NCBI RefSeq assembly: GCF_000519185.1
Contig: NZ_JAFA01000002.1
Span: 1-64,000 of the forward strand
Direction: 5' to 3'
Length of the DNA: 64,000 nucleotides
Source: Paraburkholderia nodosa DSM 21604
GTDB lineage: Bacteria > Pseudomonadota > Gammaproteobacteria > Burkholderiales > Burkholderiaceae
The position numbers were made by a program, and so were the translations under genes. The notes beneath the pieces are model-generated. The model was given only the letters and a program-made list of their open reading frames with translations, did no database searches and had not been told where the DNA came from. Below are positions 1 to 8,267 of the stretch, piece after piece; the first letter of the stretch is position 1, and the number at the start of each line of letters is the position of its first letter.

Positions 1-1633
1 CCAGAGTGTGTGGAAACCCCAATTTTTCCCGAATGTAAGCGGTAGGCAATCAGATCGATCGAGTTCGATACGCCGATTTTGCGCTAATCGGACGTCGCAA
101 GTACAACAACGCCCCTCGGGGCTTCAGCCTACCGCCAACTTCATGGCTTTCATCATTCCCGCTACGCCAAGTATGTTCATGACGCGTTTCAGGTTGTAGG
201 CCAACACGTGGAGGCTCATCTCGGTGCTCACTCGCCCGAGCGTTCTGGTCAGGAAGTGTGCGGGGCCCATCCAGTGCTTGAGCGTACCGAAGACATGTTC
301 GACCGTGCTTCGACGGACGGTCATTGCATCGGGTTTCCTGTCGAGCCGTCGCTCCATGGCTTCCAGTATATTTTCGTGTTCCCATCTTCGGATGCGGCGA
401 TAGTCGCTGGGGGAACATCGCCGTTTCATAGGGCAACGCGGGCAGGCACTCGGCCAGTAAACCCTTAGATTCAGGCCATTTTCAACGGTAGTGAAGCGAT
501 GGATAGCTCTCTCGCCGGCAGGACATCGATACACATCGCCTCTTGCCTCATAGACAAAGTCGGCTTTGGTGAACAGACCTTTCTTCCGTGATGCCGATGT
601 GAGTGGCTTGGGAACGTATGCACGGATGTCGTTCAGCTCACATGCCCTTATCTCCGGCCCGCTGAAGTACCCCCGGTCAGCGACAACCTTCAGCTTCAAT
701 CTGCCCATCGCGTGCTTTGCAGAGATCGCCATTCTGCTGAGTTGTCCGTGGTCGTTTCCGACATTGGTTACCTCGTGCTCAATGATCAGATGGTGTTTCG
801 TATCCACTGCCGCCTGCACGTTATAGCCCACTATGCCGGAGCCTCTTCCGCTTGTCGCCATGGAGCGCGCGTCGGGATCAGTCATCGACAGTTGCTTCTC
901 CGGTTGTTTCTCTAGCTGCTTCCTGATCTGTGCAAGTTCACGCATCTGCAGGCGCAAGCGGGCGATCTTCTCGTACAGTCGAACGGTCTTTGGAGCGAAA
1001 CCTGTTGCGCTGGTTCTGTCTGCCGTTTCAATCAGGTCGAGGTATCGCTGCACACTCTCCTCGATCTGCCGCTGGCGCTTGTCGAGCTTGCCCGTTGTGT
1101 AATTCAGGTCCCGGCTATTTGATGCCTTGAACTTGCTGCCGTCGATGGCCACCATGTCGCTGGACAGCAGCTTTAGTCCGCGACACAGTTCGACGAAACG
1201 CCGACATGTATTGCGAATGGCTGTGCCACTCTCGCGGCGAAAATCTGCGATCGTCTTGAAGTCCGGAGCGAGACGGCCTGTTAGCCACATTAGCTCGACA
1301 TTGCGCTGACACTCGCGCTCCAGGCGCCGACTGGATGGTATCCGGTTCAGATAGCCGTATATGTAGATCTTGAGCATCACACCGGGGTGATAGGAGGGAC
1401 GTCCGGTGGTCGCCGGCTTGATGCCGGTGAAGCCCAGTTCCGCGAGGTCCAACTCGTCGACGAAGGCGTCTATGACTCTGACTGGGTTATCTGCGCCGAT
1501 GTAGTCATCGACACATTCGGGAAGTAGTGCGACCTGTTTGCGGTCATCGCCTTCAACGAATCGCTTCATGAGTCACCCGGATCTCAGTGCGTTGATTCAG
1601 TTTAGGCGACCAACGCGTTTTCACACAGGCTGG
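1..1633 (-). mobile_element. IS1182-family insertion sequence
   Basis: A single transposase gene is bracketed by imperfect terminal inverted repeats. The left end at 1-17 and the reverse complement of 1617-1633 agree at 14 of 17 positions (shared core CCAG..TGTGTG.AAAC). The left end lies on the window edge, so the true terminus may be a few bases further out and a target duplication cannot be checked. Immediately to the right is the C-terminal scrap of an integrase, so the element probably inserted into or next to that gene. Confidence 0.85.
124..1569 (-). CDS. IS1182-family DDE transposase
   Basis: 481-aa transposase that cuts and pastes the surrounding IS. The N-terminal domain (about 1-110, with PSYHPGVMLKIYIYGYLNR) is typical of IS1182/IS1380-like enzymes. 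The catalytic acids are visible as MVAIDGSKF (about residue 143), KVVADRGYF (about 300) and STVEHVFGTLKHW (about 425), the usual D-D-E set with the family's second-helix E..F..LK. A cysteine-rich patch (CPAGERA, CPRCPMKRRC) matches the zinc-like insert common in this family. Length is normal and no frameshift is seen, so it may be active. ATG start at 1569. Confidence 0.93.
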   Translation of the reverse strand: MKRFVEGDDRKQVALLPECVDDYIGADNPVRVIDAFVDELDLAELGFTGIKPATTGRPSYHPGVMLKIYIYGYLNRIPSSRRLERECQRNVELMWLTGRLAPDFKTIADFRRESGTAIRNTCRRFVELCRGLKLLSSDMVAIDGSKFKASNSRDLNYTTGKLDKRQRQIEESVQRYLDLIETADRTSATGFAPKTVRLYEKIARLRLQMRELAQIRKQLEKQPEKQLSMTDPDARSMATSGRGSGIVGYNVQAAVDTKHHLIIEHEVTNVGNDHGQLSRMAISAKHAMGRLKLKVVADRGYFSGPEIRACELNDIRAYVPKPLTSASRKKGLFTKADFVYEARGDVYRCPAGERAIHRFTTVENGLNLRVYWPSACPRCPMKRRCSPSDYRRIRRWEHENILEAMERRLDRKPDAMTVRRSTVEHVFGTLKHWMGPAHFLTRTLGRVSTEMSLHVLAYNLKRVMNILGVAGMMKAMKLAVG

Positions 1634-1841
1634 GTCGATCGCAGTATGGGCGTATGAAAGTGGCCGGTGGCGTTCCGAGGTCATCGAATGCTATCTGAGC
1701 CACGTTGAGCGCAACAAGGTCAAATTAGCTTACACCAATGCGACGAAGTATCTCTCTGAGAGGCGCGACCTTGCCCAACAATGGGCCGATCTTATAGATC
1801 CCCTGACAGCAACGGCCAGCCCCAGATTGAATGTGGCCTAA
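1634..1841 (+). pseudogene. C-terminal remnant of a P4-type tyrosine integrase
   Basis: Between the right end of the IS and a TAA at 1839-1841 one open frame reads ...AVWAYESGRWRSEVIE, then CYLSHVERNKVKLAYTNATKY and LSERRDLAQQWADLI. This matches the conserved C-terminus of P4/CP4-57-like phage integrases (HVE.NKV..AY.R..YL.ERR..MQ.WADY). The active-site tyrosine and everything upstream are missing; they would lie left of the IS, outside the window. Such integrases drive genomic islands into tRNA genes, which fits the accessory operon next door. Identification is by motif recognition only. Confidence 0.75.
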
Positions 1842-2410
1842 GGATGTTACCAGCTGCTCTCCGCAGCGGCGAAATTTACAGAAGCCAAACTAGAGCCCCG
1901 CAGAAGCCGGATGGCTTCTCCGCAAAAGCGAACGCTATCGAATCGCTGCATCCGCCGCGACCAGAATGATCGCGGCAATTTCCTACCCTGACACACGCCC
2001 AATCTGGACGGCATTCTGGCCGCAGTTCGTCGAAGTCAATCTCGTACCTGACGGGAGCGATTTCGACGTCTGCATCCCATCTGGCCGGGCGCACATCGGT
2101 TTCAGCACCACCACCGGTCAGAACAAAGCCTTCATTTCGATGTTCGTCTTCCGCCGGACTCTTTGCGCATCCGGCGCCATCTCTCCCGAACGATCTCATC
2201 CAAAACGTAGAACGTCACGTCGATCTCCACCTCCACTGTCAATGACGCTGCCAATTTGACAACCCACGCCGGACTTTCCGACCCGGAATCTGACTCCGCG
2301 ATGGCAGTCTTACATCCAGCGCTTTTTACCGACCCAGCGGGATTCGCCTGTCCCACCGCAGAGGCCGATCGTCAGCGCTCTCCTCCGCCTTCGACCTTGA
2401 CTCAGCGCAA
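1842..2410. other. Gene-free stretch between integrase scrap and operon
   Basis: About 570 bp with only short, unconvincing open frames on both strands (none with a good ribosome binding site or a recognisable motif). It probably represents decayed island DNA. I saw no tRNA or attachment-site repeat here. Confidence 0.5.
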
Positions 2411-2480
2411 TGTCAGATTATTTAACCCGTGTGTTGACATTGTCAGATTTAACTCGTACATTGCTGACATGGGAGGGCGC
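2411..2480 (+). promoter_or_regulatory. Promoter with tandem inverted-repeat operator for the QueC-PIN operon
   Basis: A near-ideal sigma-70 promoter: TTGACA at 2434-2439, a 17-bp spacer, and TACATT at 2457-2462. Around it are two tandem 30-bp units. Unit 1 has TGTCAG (2411-2416) and TTGACA (2434-2439); unit 2 has TGTCAG (2441-2446) and CTGACA (2464-2469), a perfect inverted pair with the same 23-bp offset. The promoter is therefore buried in operator half-sites and should be repressible, plausibly by the operon's own XRE-ImmA/IrrE protein (inference). A GGGAGG ribosome site follows at 2471-2476. Confidence 0.75.
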
Positions 2481-2481
2481 T

Positions 2482-3057
2482 ATGTCTGACGGACCATTCA
2501 GAAATGTCGCATTAACTAGTCGCTGGAAGGTATACGGCCAAAGGCTGGTTAGCGACGCCACCAGTGCTGAAGAGCGCATGGCGCAGGCTTGCCACAGCAT
2601 GATTCGCGACGTAGACATGAAGACCTTTCATCCCCTTTTAGGCGAACTCAGTGCGCATGCCCAGCGCCCCCAAATGGACCTCGACCCTGTGGCAGCGATT
2701 GAGACAATCTTTGATCGCCACCCCAGGTCGTTTCTGTCCGAATCTCTGAGCAGGCATTTGATCGCCAATCTCAGGGATCAGATATCGCCGGAGAAAGCAC
2801 TTGATCAAGCGTTGGGGAACACGGCAAGAGAATGGATTGGCACCACCAAGAATCGACTCGACGAACACTGCATTCGCGCCCGCGATCGTGGGGACATGAA
2901 GCACGAGGACTATCGCAAGGGGCTTGAGCGAAACCAAGAATCCTTTTCTGCCATCAAGCCTGACGAGCTCTGCGCTGCTTTGGCCTCCGGCAACAAGCGC
3001 GCATTTAGCGAAGCGCTTCATAAGAAAAGCGGCGTAGATGAGGGCCCCGAAGAATGA
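2482..3057 (+). CDS. Unknown protein, first gene of QueC-PIN operon
   Basis: 191-aa protein that I do not recognise. It looks soluble and largely helical, with no signal peptide or membrane segment. It is rich in charged residues and ends with an acidic tail (GVDEGPEE). An upstream ATG at 2410 in the same frame is rejected because it lies before the promoter; the ATG at 2482 follows GGGAGG by 5 bases. Its stop overlaps the start of the QueC-like gene (ATGA at 3054), indicating translational coupling. It sits where QatB sits beside QatC in Qat defence loci, so a partner or substrate role for the QueC-like enzyme is possible but unproven. Confidence 0.8.
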   Translation: MSDGPFRNVALTSRWKVYGQRLVSDATSAEERMAQACHSMIRDVDMKTFHPLLGELSAHAQRPQMDLDPVAAIETIFDRHPRSFLSESLSRHLIANLRDQISPEKALDQALGNTAREWIGTTKNRLDEHCIRARDRGDMKHEDYRKGLERNQESFSAIKPDELCAALASGNKRAFSEALHKKSGVDEGPEE

Positions 3058-4430
3058 GCACTAGCGTCAACAAACCAGCTAGATCGGAAAAGCGTCTGGT
3101 TGTTCTCGAGAATGGGCAGAAGCGCGGTCGCGCCGTCCCGAAGGATGCCGAAATTGCGGAAATCGGCCGGCACATCTGCTTTGATCCGTCAGCTCTCAAT
3201 AGCTTTGACGTCGAGGGGTGCAAGCCAATTCACTACGAGATGCTGGTTCTTTGTGCCGCCGTGGAGTTCGCTGATCGCCGCTGGAAGCGGCCACTGAACT
3301 GGCGCCGGATCTTGCATGTGACTCTTCCCGTTGCCGAACCCGAGAGCTGGCAGCAGCCGGAGGTTCTGAACAGCCTCCAGGGTGTCTTGAACCATCTGAC
3401 CGGCGACACCTGGCAATTCAGCTTTGTGAAAACGAAGGCGCCCGCGCCTATCGGCTCGCGACAGATACCATTGGACTTCGGTATGACCAAGACCTTTGCT
3501 GTTGCCTACAGCAATGGCTTGGACTCGCGTGCAGTATCGGCTTTGAGCGGCGCAAGAGACGAAGCCCTTTGTATCCGGGTTGCCGGAAATTACCAACGGC
3601 CCAAAGACGGCGATAGCTACTTCACGCAGATTCCCTTCGAGACCAAGGAATACCGTGGCAGCGAGAGTAGCTTCCGCTCACGCGGATTTCAATTCGCAGC
3701 GGTAACAGCGATTGCCGCGCAACTCTCAAACGTGACTCGAATTGTCGTCCCAGAGAGCGGACAGGGGGCGCTTGGGCCGGTGCTGCTTCCGCTGTACAAC
3801 GTTTACCCTGACTATCGCAACCATCCGACGTTCTTTCGAAAGATGGAGCAGTTCATAAGAGCATTGCAACACTACCAGGTCAGCTTTGAACAACCGCGCC
3901 TCTGGTTCACAAAAGGCCAGACATTAAGCGCATTCTTGCACATACCCGGAAAGTCTAAAAAACATCTGACGAACACTCGATCCTGCTGGCAAACGCGCCG
4001 TGTCGTCAATGTAGGTGAGAAGAAGCAGTGCGGCCTGTGTGCTGCCTGCTTGCTGAGGCGCTTGAGTCTGCATGCCGCTGGCGTCAGCGAGGCGCGCGAC
4101 ACCTATATTGTGTTCGACCTCGCCGCCTCCGATGTGGAGGAAGCCTTATCGGTCATCCCTCAGAAGGCCGATAGAGATATCATGGTCGAATATGGAAGTG
4201 TCGGTGTGCGCCATCTGCAGCATCTTGCAGACATGGCCGGTCGACCCGATGACGGTCTTCGCGCGTACGCCTCGCAAATCGCGATCGCGACCGGGGAAAC
4301 CTATGAGGAAACTTTGAAAAAGCTGAAGATGATGTTGGTATCGCATTCCGAAGAATGGCGAGCATTTCTATCCGCGCAAGGACAACAGAGCTTTCTGAAG
4401 AACTGGATGGATGGAGGACGCTATGGCTGA
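3054..4430 (+). CDS. QueC-like ATP-pyrophosphatase (7-cyano-7-deazaguanine synthase homologue)
   Basis: 458 aa, about twice the length of housekeeping QueC (about 230 aa). Visible are the PP-loop AYSNGLDSRAV (about residue 157; family consensus SGGLDS) and a downstream zinc knuckle, SCWQ followed by CGLCAACLLRR, corresponding to the four-cysteine site of QueC. The extra roughly 150 N-terminal residues and the C-terminal helical tail resemble the enlarged QueC homologues of defence loci (QatC of Qat, Cap9 of type IV CBASS). No other queuosine genes (queD, queE, queF) are nearby, arguing against a tRNA-modification role. Coupled to its neighbours by short overlaps on both sides. Confidence 0.85.
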   Translation: MSTSVNKPARSEKRLVVLENGQKRGRAVPKDAEIAEIGRHICFDPSALNSFDVEGCKPIHYEMLVLCAAVEFADRRWKRPLNWRRILHVTLPVAEPESWQQPEVLNSLQGVLNHLTGDTWQFSFVKTKAPAPIGSRQIPLDFGMTKTFAVAYSNGLDSRAVSALSGARDEALCIRVAGNYQRPKDGDSYFTQIPFETKEYRGSESSFRSRGFQFAAVTAIAAQLSNVTRIVVPESGQGALGPVLLPLYNVYPDYRNHPTFFRKMEQFIRALQHYQVSFEQPRLWFTKGQTLSAFLHIPGKSKKHLTNTRSCWQTRRVVNVGEKKQCGLCAACLLRRLSLHAAGVSEARDTYIVFDLAASDVEEALSVIPQKADRDIMVEYGSVGVRHLQHLADMAGRPDDGLRAYASQIAIATGETYEETLKKLKMMLVSHSEEWRAFLSAQGQQSFLKNWMDGGRYG

Positions 4431-5613
4431 TCTGAATGAGCTGACTGCTCAGGAACTCGGACGTCGGCTGCGAATAGCACGAGAAAACGCAGCCATCCGG
4501 CAAGAAGACGCCGCTCAGATCATCGGCGTTTCCAGACCCACGCTCGTATCCATCGAGAAGGGTGTACGCCGCGTGCGTATTCAGGAAATCCAGATGCTTG
4601 GCCGCCGCTACGGCGTATCTGTGAACGCCCTACTCCGCCGCGAAGCTGTCCACATCGACTTAGTGCCTCGTTTTCGCAAATTACGTGAGACTGAGGACAC
4701 TCAAACCGCTGAAGCCATTCGACTATTCAACGACTTGATCAGAGCAGATGTTGAAATGGAAAACATCCTTGGCATCCAGCGCCGACGAAATTATCCGCCG
4801 GAACGCGGTCTCAGTGGGGGCGATGTTGTGGCACTCGCCGAAAGGCATGCCAAGGAATTGCGCGACTGGCTTGGTCTTGGCCCTGGACCGATTGCCGACA
4901 TTTTCTCGGTAATCGAGCTGGATCTTGGCATACGCCTGTATCAGCGTCGCCTTGCTTCCAACTCGAAGGTTGCGGGCCTCTTCAACTACGATGAAAGCAT
5001 AGGTGCCTGCATTCTTCTCAACGCTAGTCATCCGTTACCCCGGCGCATCCAGTCCGCGGCGCATGAACTCGGCCACTTCTATGGGACGCGTCAGACTCCG
5101 GAGGTGCTCGAAGAAGATGAGAAATTTCTGTCTCGGGACGAGCGCTACGCCAACGCTTTTGGTCGTGCCTTCCTGACGCCGGCCGAGAGTTTCTCGGAAA
5201 GCTTCCAACAATTGAAGCAAATCACTGGCAAGACGACCCGGCGTCTAATAATTCTCCTCGCCCAACAGTACAACATATCGCGGCAGGCGTGCTGCCTCCG
5301 GCTTGAGGAACTAGGCCTTGCCAAGAAGGGAACCTGGGTCTGGTTCGAAAACAATGGCGGCATCACTGACGAGCACGCTCGGGAGGTTCTCGGCGAAATG
5401 ACTGAACGCCGAGATCCGGCGAAGAGCGATTCGGACCGCCCCATCTCCCACCGCCTGAGCCTGATGGTACATGCCGCCTGGAAGCGCGAATTGATGTCGG
5501 AAGGACAATTGGCGGAGTTGCTGAAGTTAGGCCGAGTGGAAGTACGCGGCATTATCGATCAAATCGAGCTTGAGGAAAGGGATACGGATGAACTGCTCAA
5601 GCTCCCGGATTGA
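4423..5613 (+). CDS. XRE-family regulator fused to ImmA/IrrE-type metallopeptidase
   Basis: 396 aa. The N-terminal helix-turn-helix (about 5-60: LGRRLRIARENAAIRQEDAA, then IIGVSRPTLVSIEKG) is followed by an ImmA/IrrE (COG2856) domain with zinc-protease motif AAHELGHFYG and the downstream conserved ERYANAFGRAFLTP. Such proteins typically repress their own operon and cleave or antagonise a partner. The ATG at 4423 follows GGAGG (4413-4417) and overlaps the QueC-like stop by 8 bp; an in-frame ATG at 4411 is less well placed. The likely operator is the tandem repeat at 2411-2469. Its neighbour is a PIN protein, an arrangement known from toxin-antitoxin-like pairs. Confidence 0.9.
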   Translation: MADLNELTAQELGRRLRIARENAAIRQEDAAQIIGVSRPTLVSIEKGVRRVRIQEIQMLGRRYGVSVNALLRREAVHIDLVPRFRKLRETEDTQTAEAIRLFNDLIRADVEMENILGIQRRRNYPPERGLSGGDVVALAERHAKELRDWLGLGPGPIADIFSVIELDLGIRLYQRRLASNSKVAGLFNYDESIGACILLNASHPLPRRIQSAAHELGHFYGTRQTPEVLEEDEKFLSRDERYANAFGRAFLTPAESFSESFQQLKQITGKTTRRLIILLAQQYNISRQACCLRLEELGLAKKGTWVWFENNGGITDEHAREVLGEMTERRDPAKSDSDRPISHRLSLMVHAAWKRELMSEGQLAELLKLGRVEVRGIIDQIELEERDTDELLKLPD

Positions 5614-6262
5614 TATCGTGAACCAGTGGGTTCTCGACACCAGCGTACTGATTAACCTTCACGCGTGCAAATATGGCGAACGAATCCTCTCAGCTATCCC
5701 GAACGATATCCTTGTTCCCGAAATCGTGGCAGGAGAACTGGAACATGAGAGAAGCCGTAAAAATGGCGAGTACAACTTTCTTCAGGCGCTTGTGGCAGAT
5801 CGAATCGTTACTGTCGCGGGTCTGACCGACGCTGAGGAGCTGATTTTCCAAGAACTGACATCAACATCTCCGTCGCTGGACGATGGTGAGGCCGCGACGA
5901 TTGCCATCGCCGCCTCCAGACAACTTCGACCGGTTATTGATGAACGAAGGGGGCGAACGCGCGCCGGCGCACTGCTTCCAACGTTACTGCCGCACTGGTC
6001 GCTAGACCTTCTTCGGCATCCGACGGTGATCGCAACACTTGGTGTCCAAAATGCCGTCGATGCGCTATATCACGCCCTACGCGACGGTCGCATGCGCATT
6101 CCATTGGAAAGTGCGGACGACGTTATCGCACTGATAGGCGTAGGGCGGTCTCGCGACTGCACGTGCCTTCCTGGGTACCGCGAACGGTTTCTCGACGGTC
6201 GGAACAGGTCCACAGAGGCGGGAATATCACCGCATCACGTTGCGACTGCCGCACCCCGATAA
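5588..6262 (+). CDS. PIN-domain ribonuclease-like protein (putative toxin/effector)
   Basis: 224 aa. PIN acids are visible as WVLDTSVLINL near the N-terminus, VPEIVAGELE, LDDGEAATIAIA, and a second acidic loop VIDERRGRTRA, the COG2405-like arrangement. It would cleave RNA. The start at 5588 follows GAGGAAAGG and overlaps the previous gene by 26 bp; a GTG at 5618 giving NQWVLDTS is an alternative. The last 40 or so residues (after IALIGVGR) are low-complexity and basic and may be a read-through past an ancient frameshift. Last gene of the operon. Confidence 0.85.
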   Translation: MNCSSSRIDIVNQWVLDTSVLINLHACKYGERILSAIPNDILVPEIVAGELEHERSRKNGEYNFLQALVADRIVTVAGLTDAEELIFQELTSTSPSLDDGEAATIAIAASRQLRPVIDERRGRTRAGALLPTLLPHWSLDLLRHPTVIATLGVQNAVDALYHALRDGRMRIPLESADDVIALIGVGRSRDCTCLPGYRERFLDGRNRSTEAGISPHHVATAAPR

Positions 6263-6309
6263 AAATATCGGGAATATGGAGCGATCCGCATGCACTCGGT
6301 AAACGCACC

Positions 6310-7062
6310 ATGGAGCACCGCGACAAAACCCGGCTGCCGGTACACGGCCGCGTGATCGTACTCACCGGGCTCACGGCTGCCGCGGCAATTGCGTTGGCCT
6401 AGCTGCTGTACATGAGCTGGGGCAAGACACATATGAACGTGGGCGCAGCAATGGCCATCATGCCGCGCATGACGGATTGGGCGCCATTAATCTGCTGCTG
6501 GTGCTGGTCATGTGGATCGTGATGATGCTCCCGTCGGTGATGCCGATGGCTCTGACTTTCGCGTCGATCAGTCGGCAGCGACGTGTGCAGCAATCGCCGT
6601 ATGCACGCACGGGTGCATTCGTGCTCGGCTACCTCGCGGTGTGGTGCGGATTCAGCGTGTTGGCGACGCTCGCCCAGTGGGGAATGCTCGAGGTTCGTCT
6701 CGTTACCCCGATGATGGTGAGCACAACGCCCTTGCTTGGAGGCACGCCTCTGATCATTGCCGGTGCTTTCCAGCTCACGCCATTAAAACATGCGTACCTT
6801 CGCAAATGTACGTCTCCACTCGGCCTTCTTCTGACCGAATGGCGCGACGGCACCCTCGGTGCCTGGATCATGGGAGCTCGCCATGGAACCTGGTGCGTGG
6901 GCTGCTGCGGACTACTCATGGCGGTGCTTTTTTTTGGGGTCGGCTGCGGTGCTGTCTATCTGCGCAATGCTCGAAAAGATACTGCCGCAAACACGTTGGA
7001 TCGCTTTCGCGGTAGCGCTCCTGCTGGTCGGCTGGGGTATCGCTGTTGCAGCAGCCTCGTGA
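6310..7062 (+). pseudogene. DUF2182 membrane protein, broken by a stop and two frameshifts
   Basis: Three consecutive pieces reconstruct one DUF2182 (predicted metal-binding integral membrane) protein. Piece 1 starts at 6310 (MEHRDKTRLPVHGRVIVLTG) and hits TAG at 6400-6402 after AIALA. The same frame continues LLYMSWGKTHMNVGAAM, then shifts near 6478 into INLLLVLVMWIVMMLPSVMP. That frame runs to LLMAVLFFG and shifts again at a run of eight T (6928-6935) into SAAVLSICAMLEKILPQ and FAVALLLVGWG. Removing one T restores the last join. Three independent lesions make sequencing error an unlikely sole cause. Confidence 0.75.
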
Positions 7063-7245
7063 GGTCGTGACGTCACCGCCGGTATGCCCGCTGTCGATGG
7101 CGGCATAACCCGCGCTGCGGGGGCGCCAGCTGCCTGACCACTCGAGGCCGTCGGCGAGTACACGCTCAAGCACGCAACCACCCTCGGCAAACCATGGATG
7201 CGTGTCAGGCACGTTGTGGGAACCGTGCCTGGCACTTCACCGGTG

Positions 7246-7452
7246 TTATCCCTCGCAGGCCGCTCGCCAGCGTGGAAACATGCAAAAGAAGTCGTCTCCG
7301 ACCTGGCAGCCATAGCGGAGCTTGGACGCTGCGTTCGTAGTCTTGTTGTCGTGTAACTGCGTCACTTGCACCCTGCTTCCGGCCCATTCCTCCAGGTCTT
7401 TGGCAAGCTCCGCGAGTTCAGCGGACGTTAGTTCGAATACCCGGTACTTCAT
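7246..7452 (-). CDS. Small hypothetical protein, 68 aa
   Basis: The product begins MKYRVFELTSAELAELAKDL and has no recognisable domain; it looks like a small soluble alpha/beta protein. Support for being real: ATG preceded by GGAGGAG with a 5-base gap, and a frame free of stops over its length. It stands alone on the minus strand, with 183 bp separating it from the DUF2182 pseudogene. Confidence 0.55.
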   Translation of the reverse strand: MKYRVFELTSAELAELAKDLEEWAGSRVQVTQLHDNKTTNAASKLRYGCQVGDDFFCMFPRWRAACEG

Positions 7453-7991
7453 TTGACTCCTCCAATGCTACGTGTGAACGCGATGCAGCTTACGCTGCTC
7501 ACCGCTGCCGCCGACGCATCCCGAACCATGGCTCACCTGACGGAATGTCTGCCGCCAGGGCTCACCATTGAACCCGCTTCAGGCGTTTGTCTTGCGTGAT
7601 CGTTCATGACGTAGCTCATCGTCTCCTGTTTCTGACATGGGCTCGCCGCACATCCTGCGTTCATGGTGGCGGTACCCGCGTGAGTCGATGCAGTTGTCTG
7701 CCATCCGGGTCATTCGGACCCGTTCCCGTTGCGACGACAACAATTCATCGCTTCATGACACCACCTCTTCGCCCTCATGTCCGTCGATCTGCACACGGTA
7801 ATTCTGATGTCTTCGATTATGCTGGGACTCATGCCGATCGCGCTGTTCGCGCGGACCCGAAACTCCCTCCCGAATATTCCCGTGCGCACCGCTCATGGAC
7901 TCGCCTGATGTCGACAATGATCTCTGACCCCATAATCTACTTCGGCTCGGCCGCCTCGACTGGACGTTCTGTCCAGTGAAATTGACACGAT
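7453..7991. other. Intergenic, with a possible membrane-protein N-terminal scrap
   Basis: No convincing gene. A 43-codon frame at 7777-7908 (+) reads MSVDLHTVILMSSIMLGLMP and is hydrophobic like the start of membrane-anchored diguanylate cyclases, so it may be the stub of a deleted gene. A longer plus-strand frame at 7587-7979 has arginine/serine-rich composition typical of chance frames and is not accepted. Confidence 0.35.
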
Positions 7992-8213
7992 CTATTTCCG
8001 GTCTTTCAGAAATGCCCGTCCGGCAGCCGTAATCGTAATGCTGGAGCGCGCGCCCGACGGGTAGCCGACGAAGCCCGCGCTGATCAGTTCCCGGGTGACT
8101 GACCAGCCCAGCGCCGGCGCGTCTCTCCCGTAGCGAACTTCGGCGAGGCGTTCCAGCGCCCAGATTGAGGACGCGGATATGGTTCGCTCATTTAGCTTAT
8201 CGTTGTCGTTCAT
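7992..8213 (-). CDS. Small hypothetical protein, 73 aa
   Basis: Sequence MNDNDKLNERTISASSIWAL ends in ITITAAGRAFLKDRK, a pattern like the wing and last helix of winged-helix or restriction-associated small proteins (ITxxGRxFL). A GGAGAA ribosome site precedes the ATG at 8213. It sits 54 bp downstream of the spermidine-synthase-like gene on the same strand and could be co-transcribed with it. Function unknown. Confidence 0.6.
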   Translation of the reverse strand: MNDNDKLNERTISASSIWALERLAEVRYGRDAPALGWSVTRELISAGFVGYPSGARSSITITAAGRAFLKDRK

Positions 8214-8267
8214 CGTTTCTCCAAAGAATTAACAGGTACTCGTTGCGTATTGCGAGGTCACGCACGA

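Noticed and set aside
2410..2481. N-terminal extension of the first defence-operon gene from ATG 2410
   Set aside because: The region contains the promoter and operator, so it would not be transcribed; GGGAGG precedes the ATG at 2482.
3054..4430. Housekeeping queuosine-synthesis QueC
   Set aside because: Twice the normal length, no queD/queE/queF neighbours, and sits in an island operon with toxin-like genes.
7587..7979. 130-aa hypothetical protein on the plus strand
   Set aside because: No ribosome site and random composition; a shorter overlapping membrane-like scrap explains the only non-random part.
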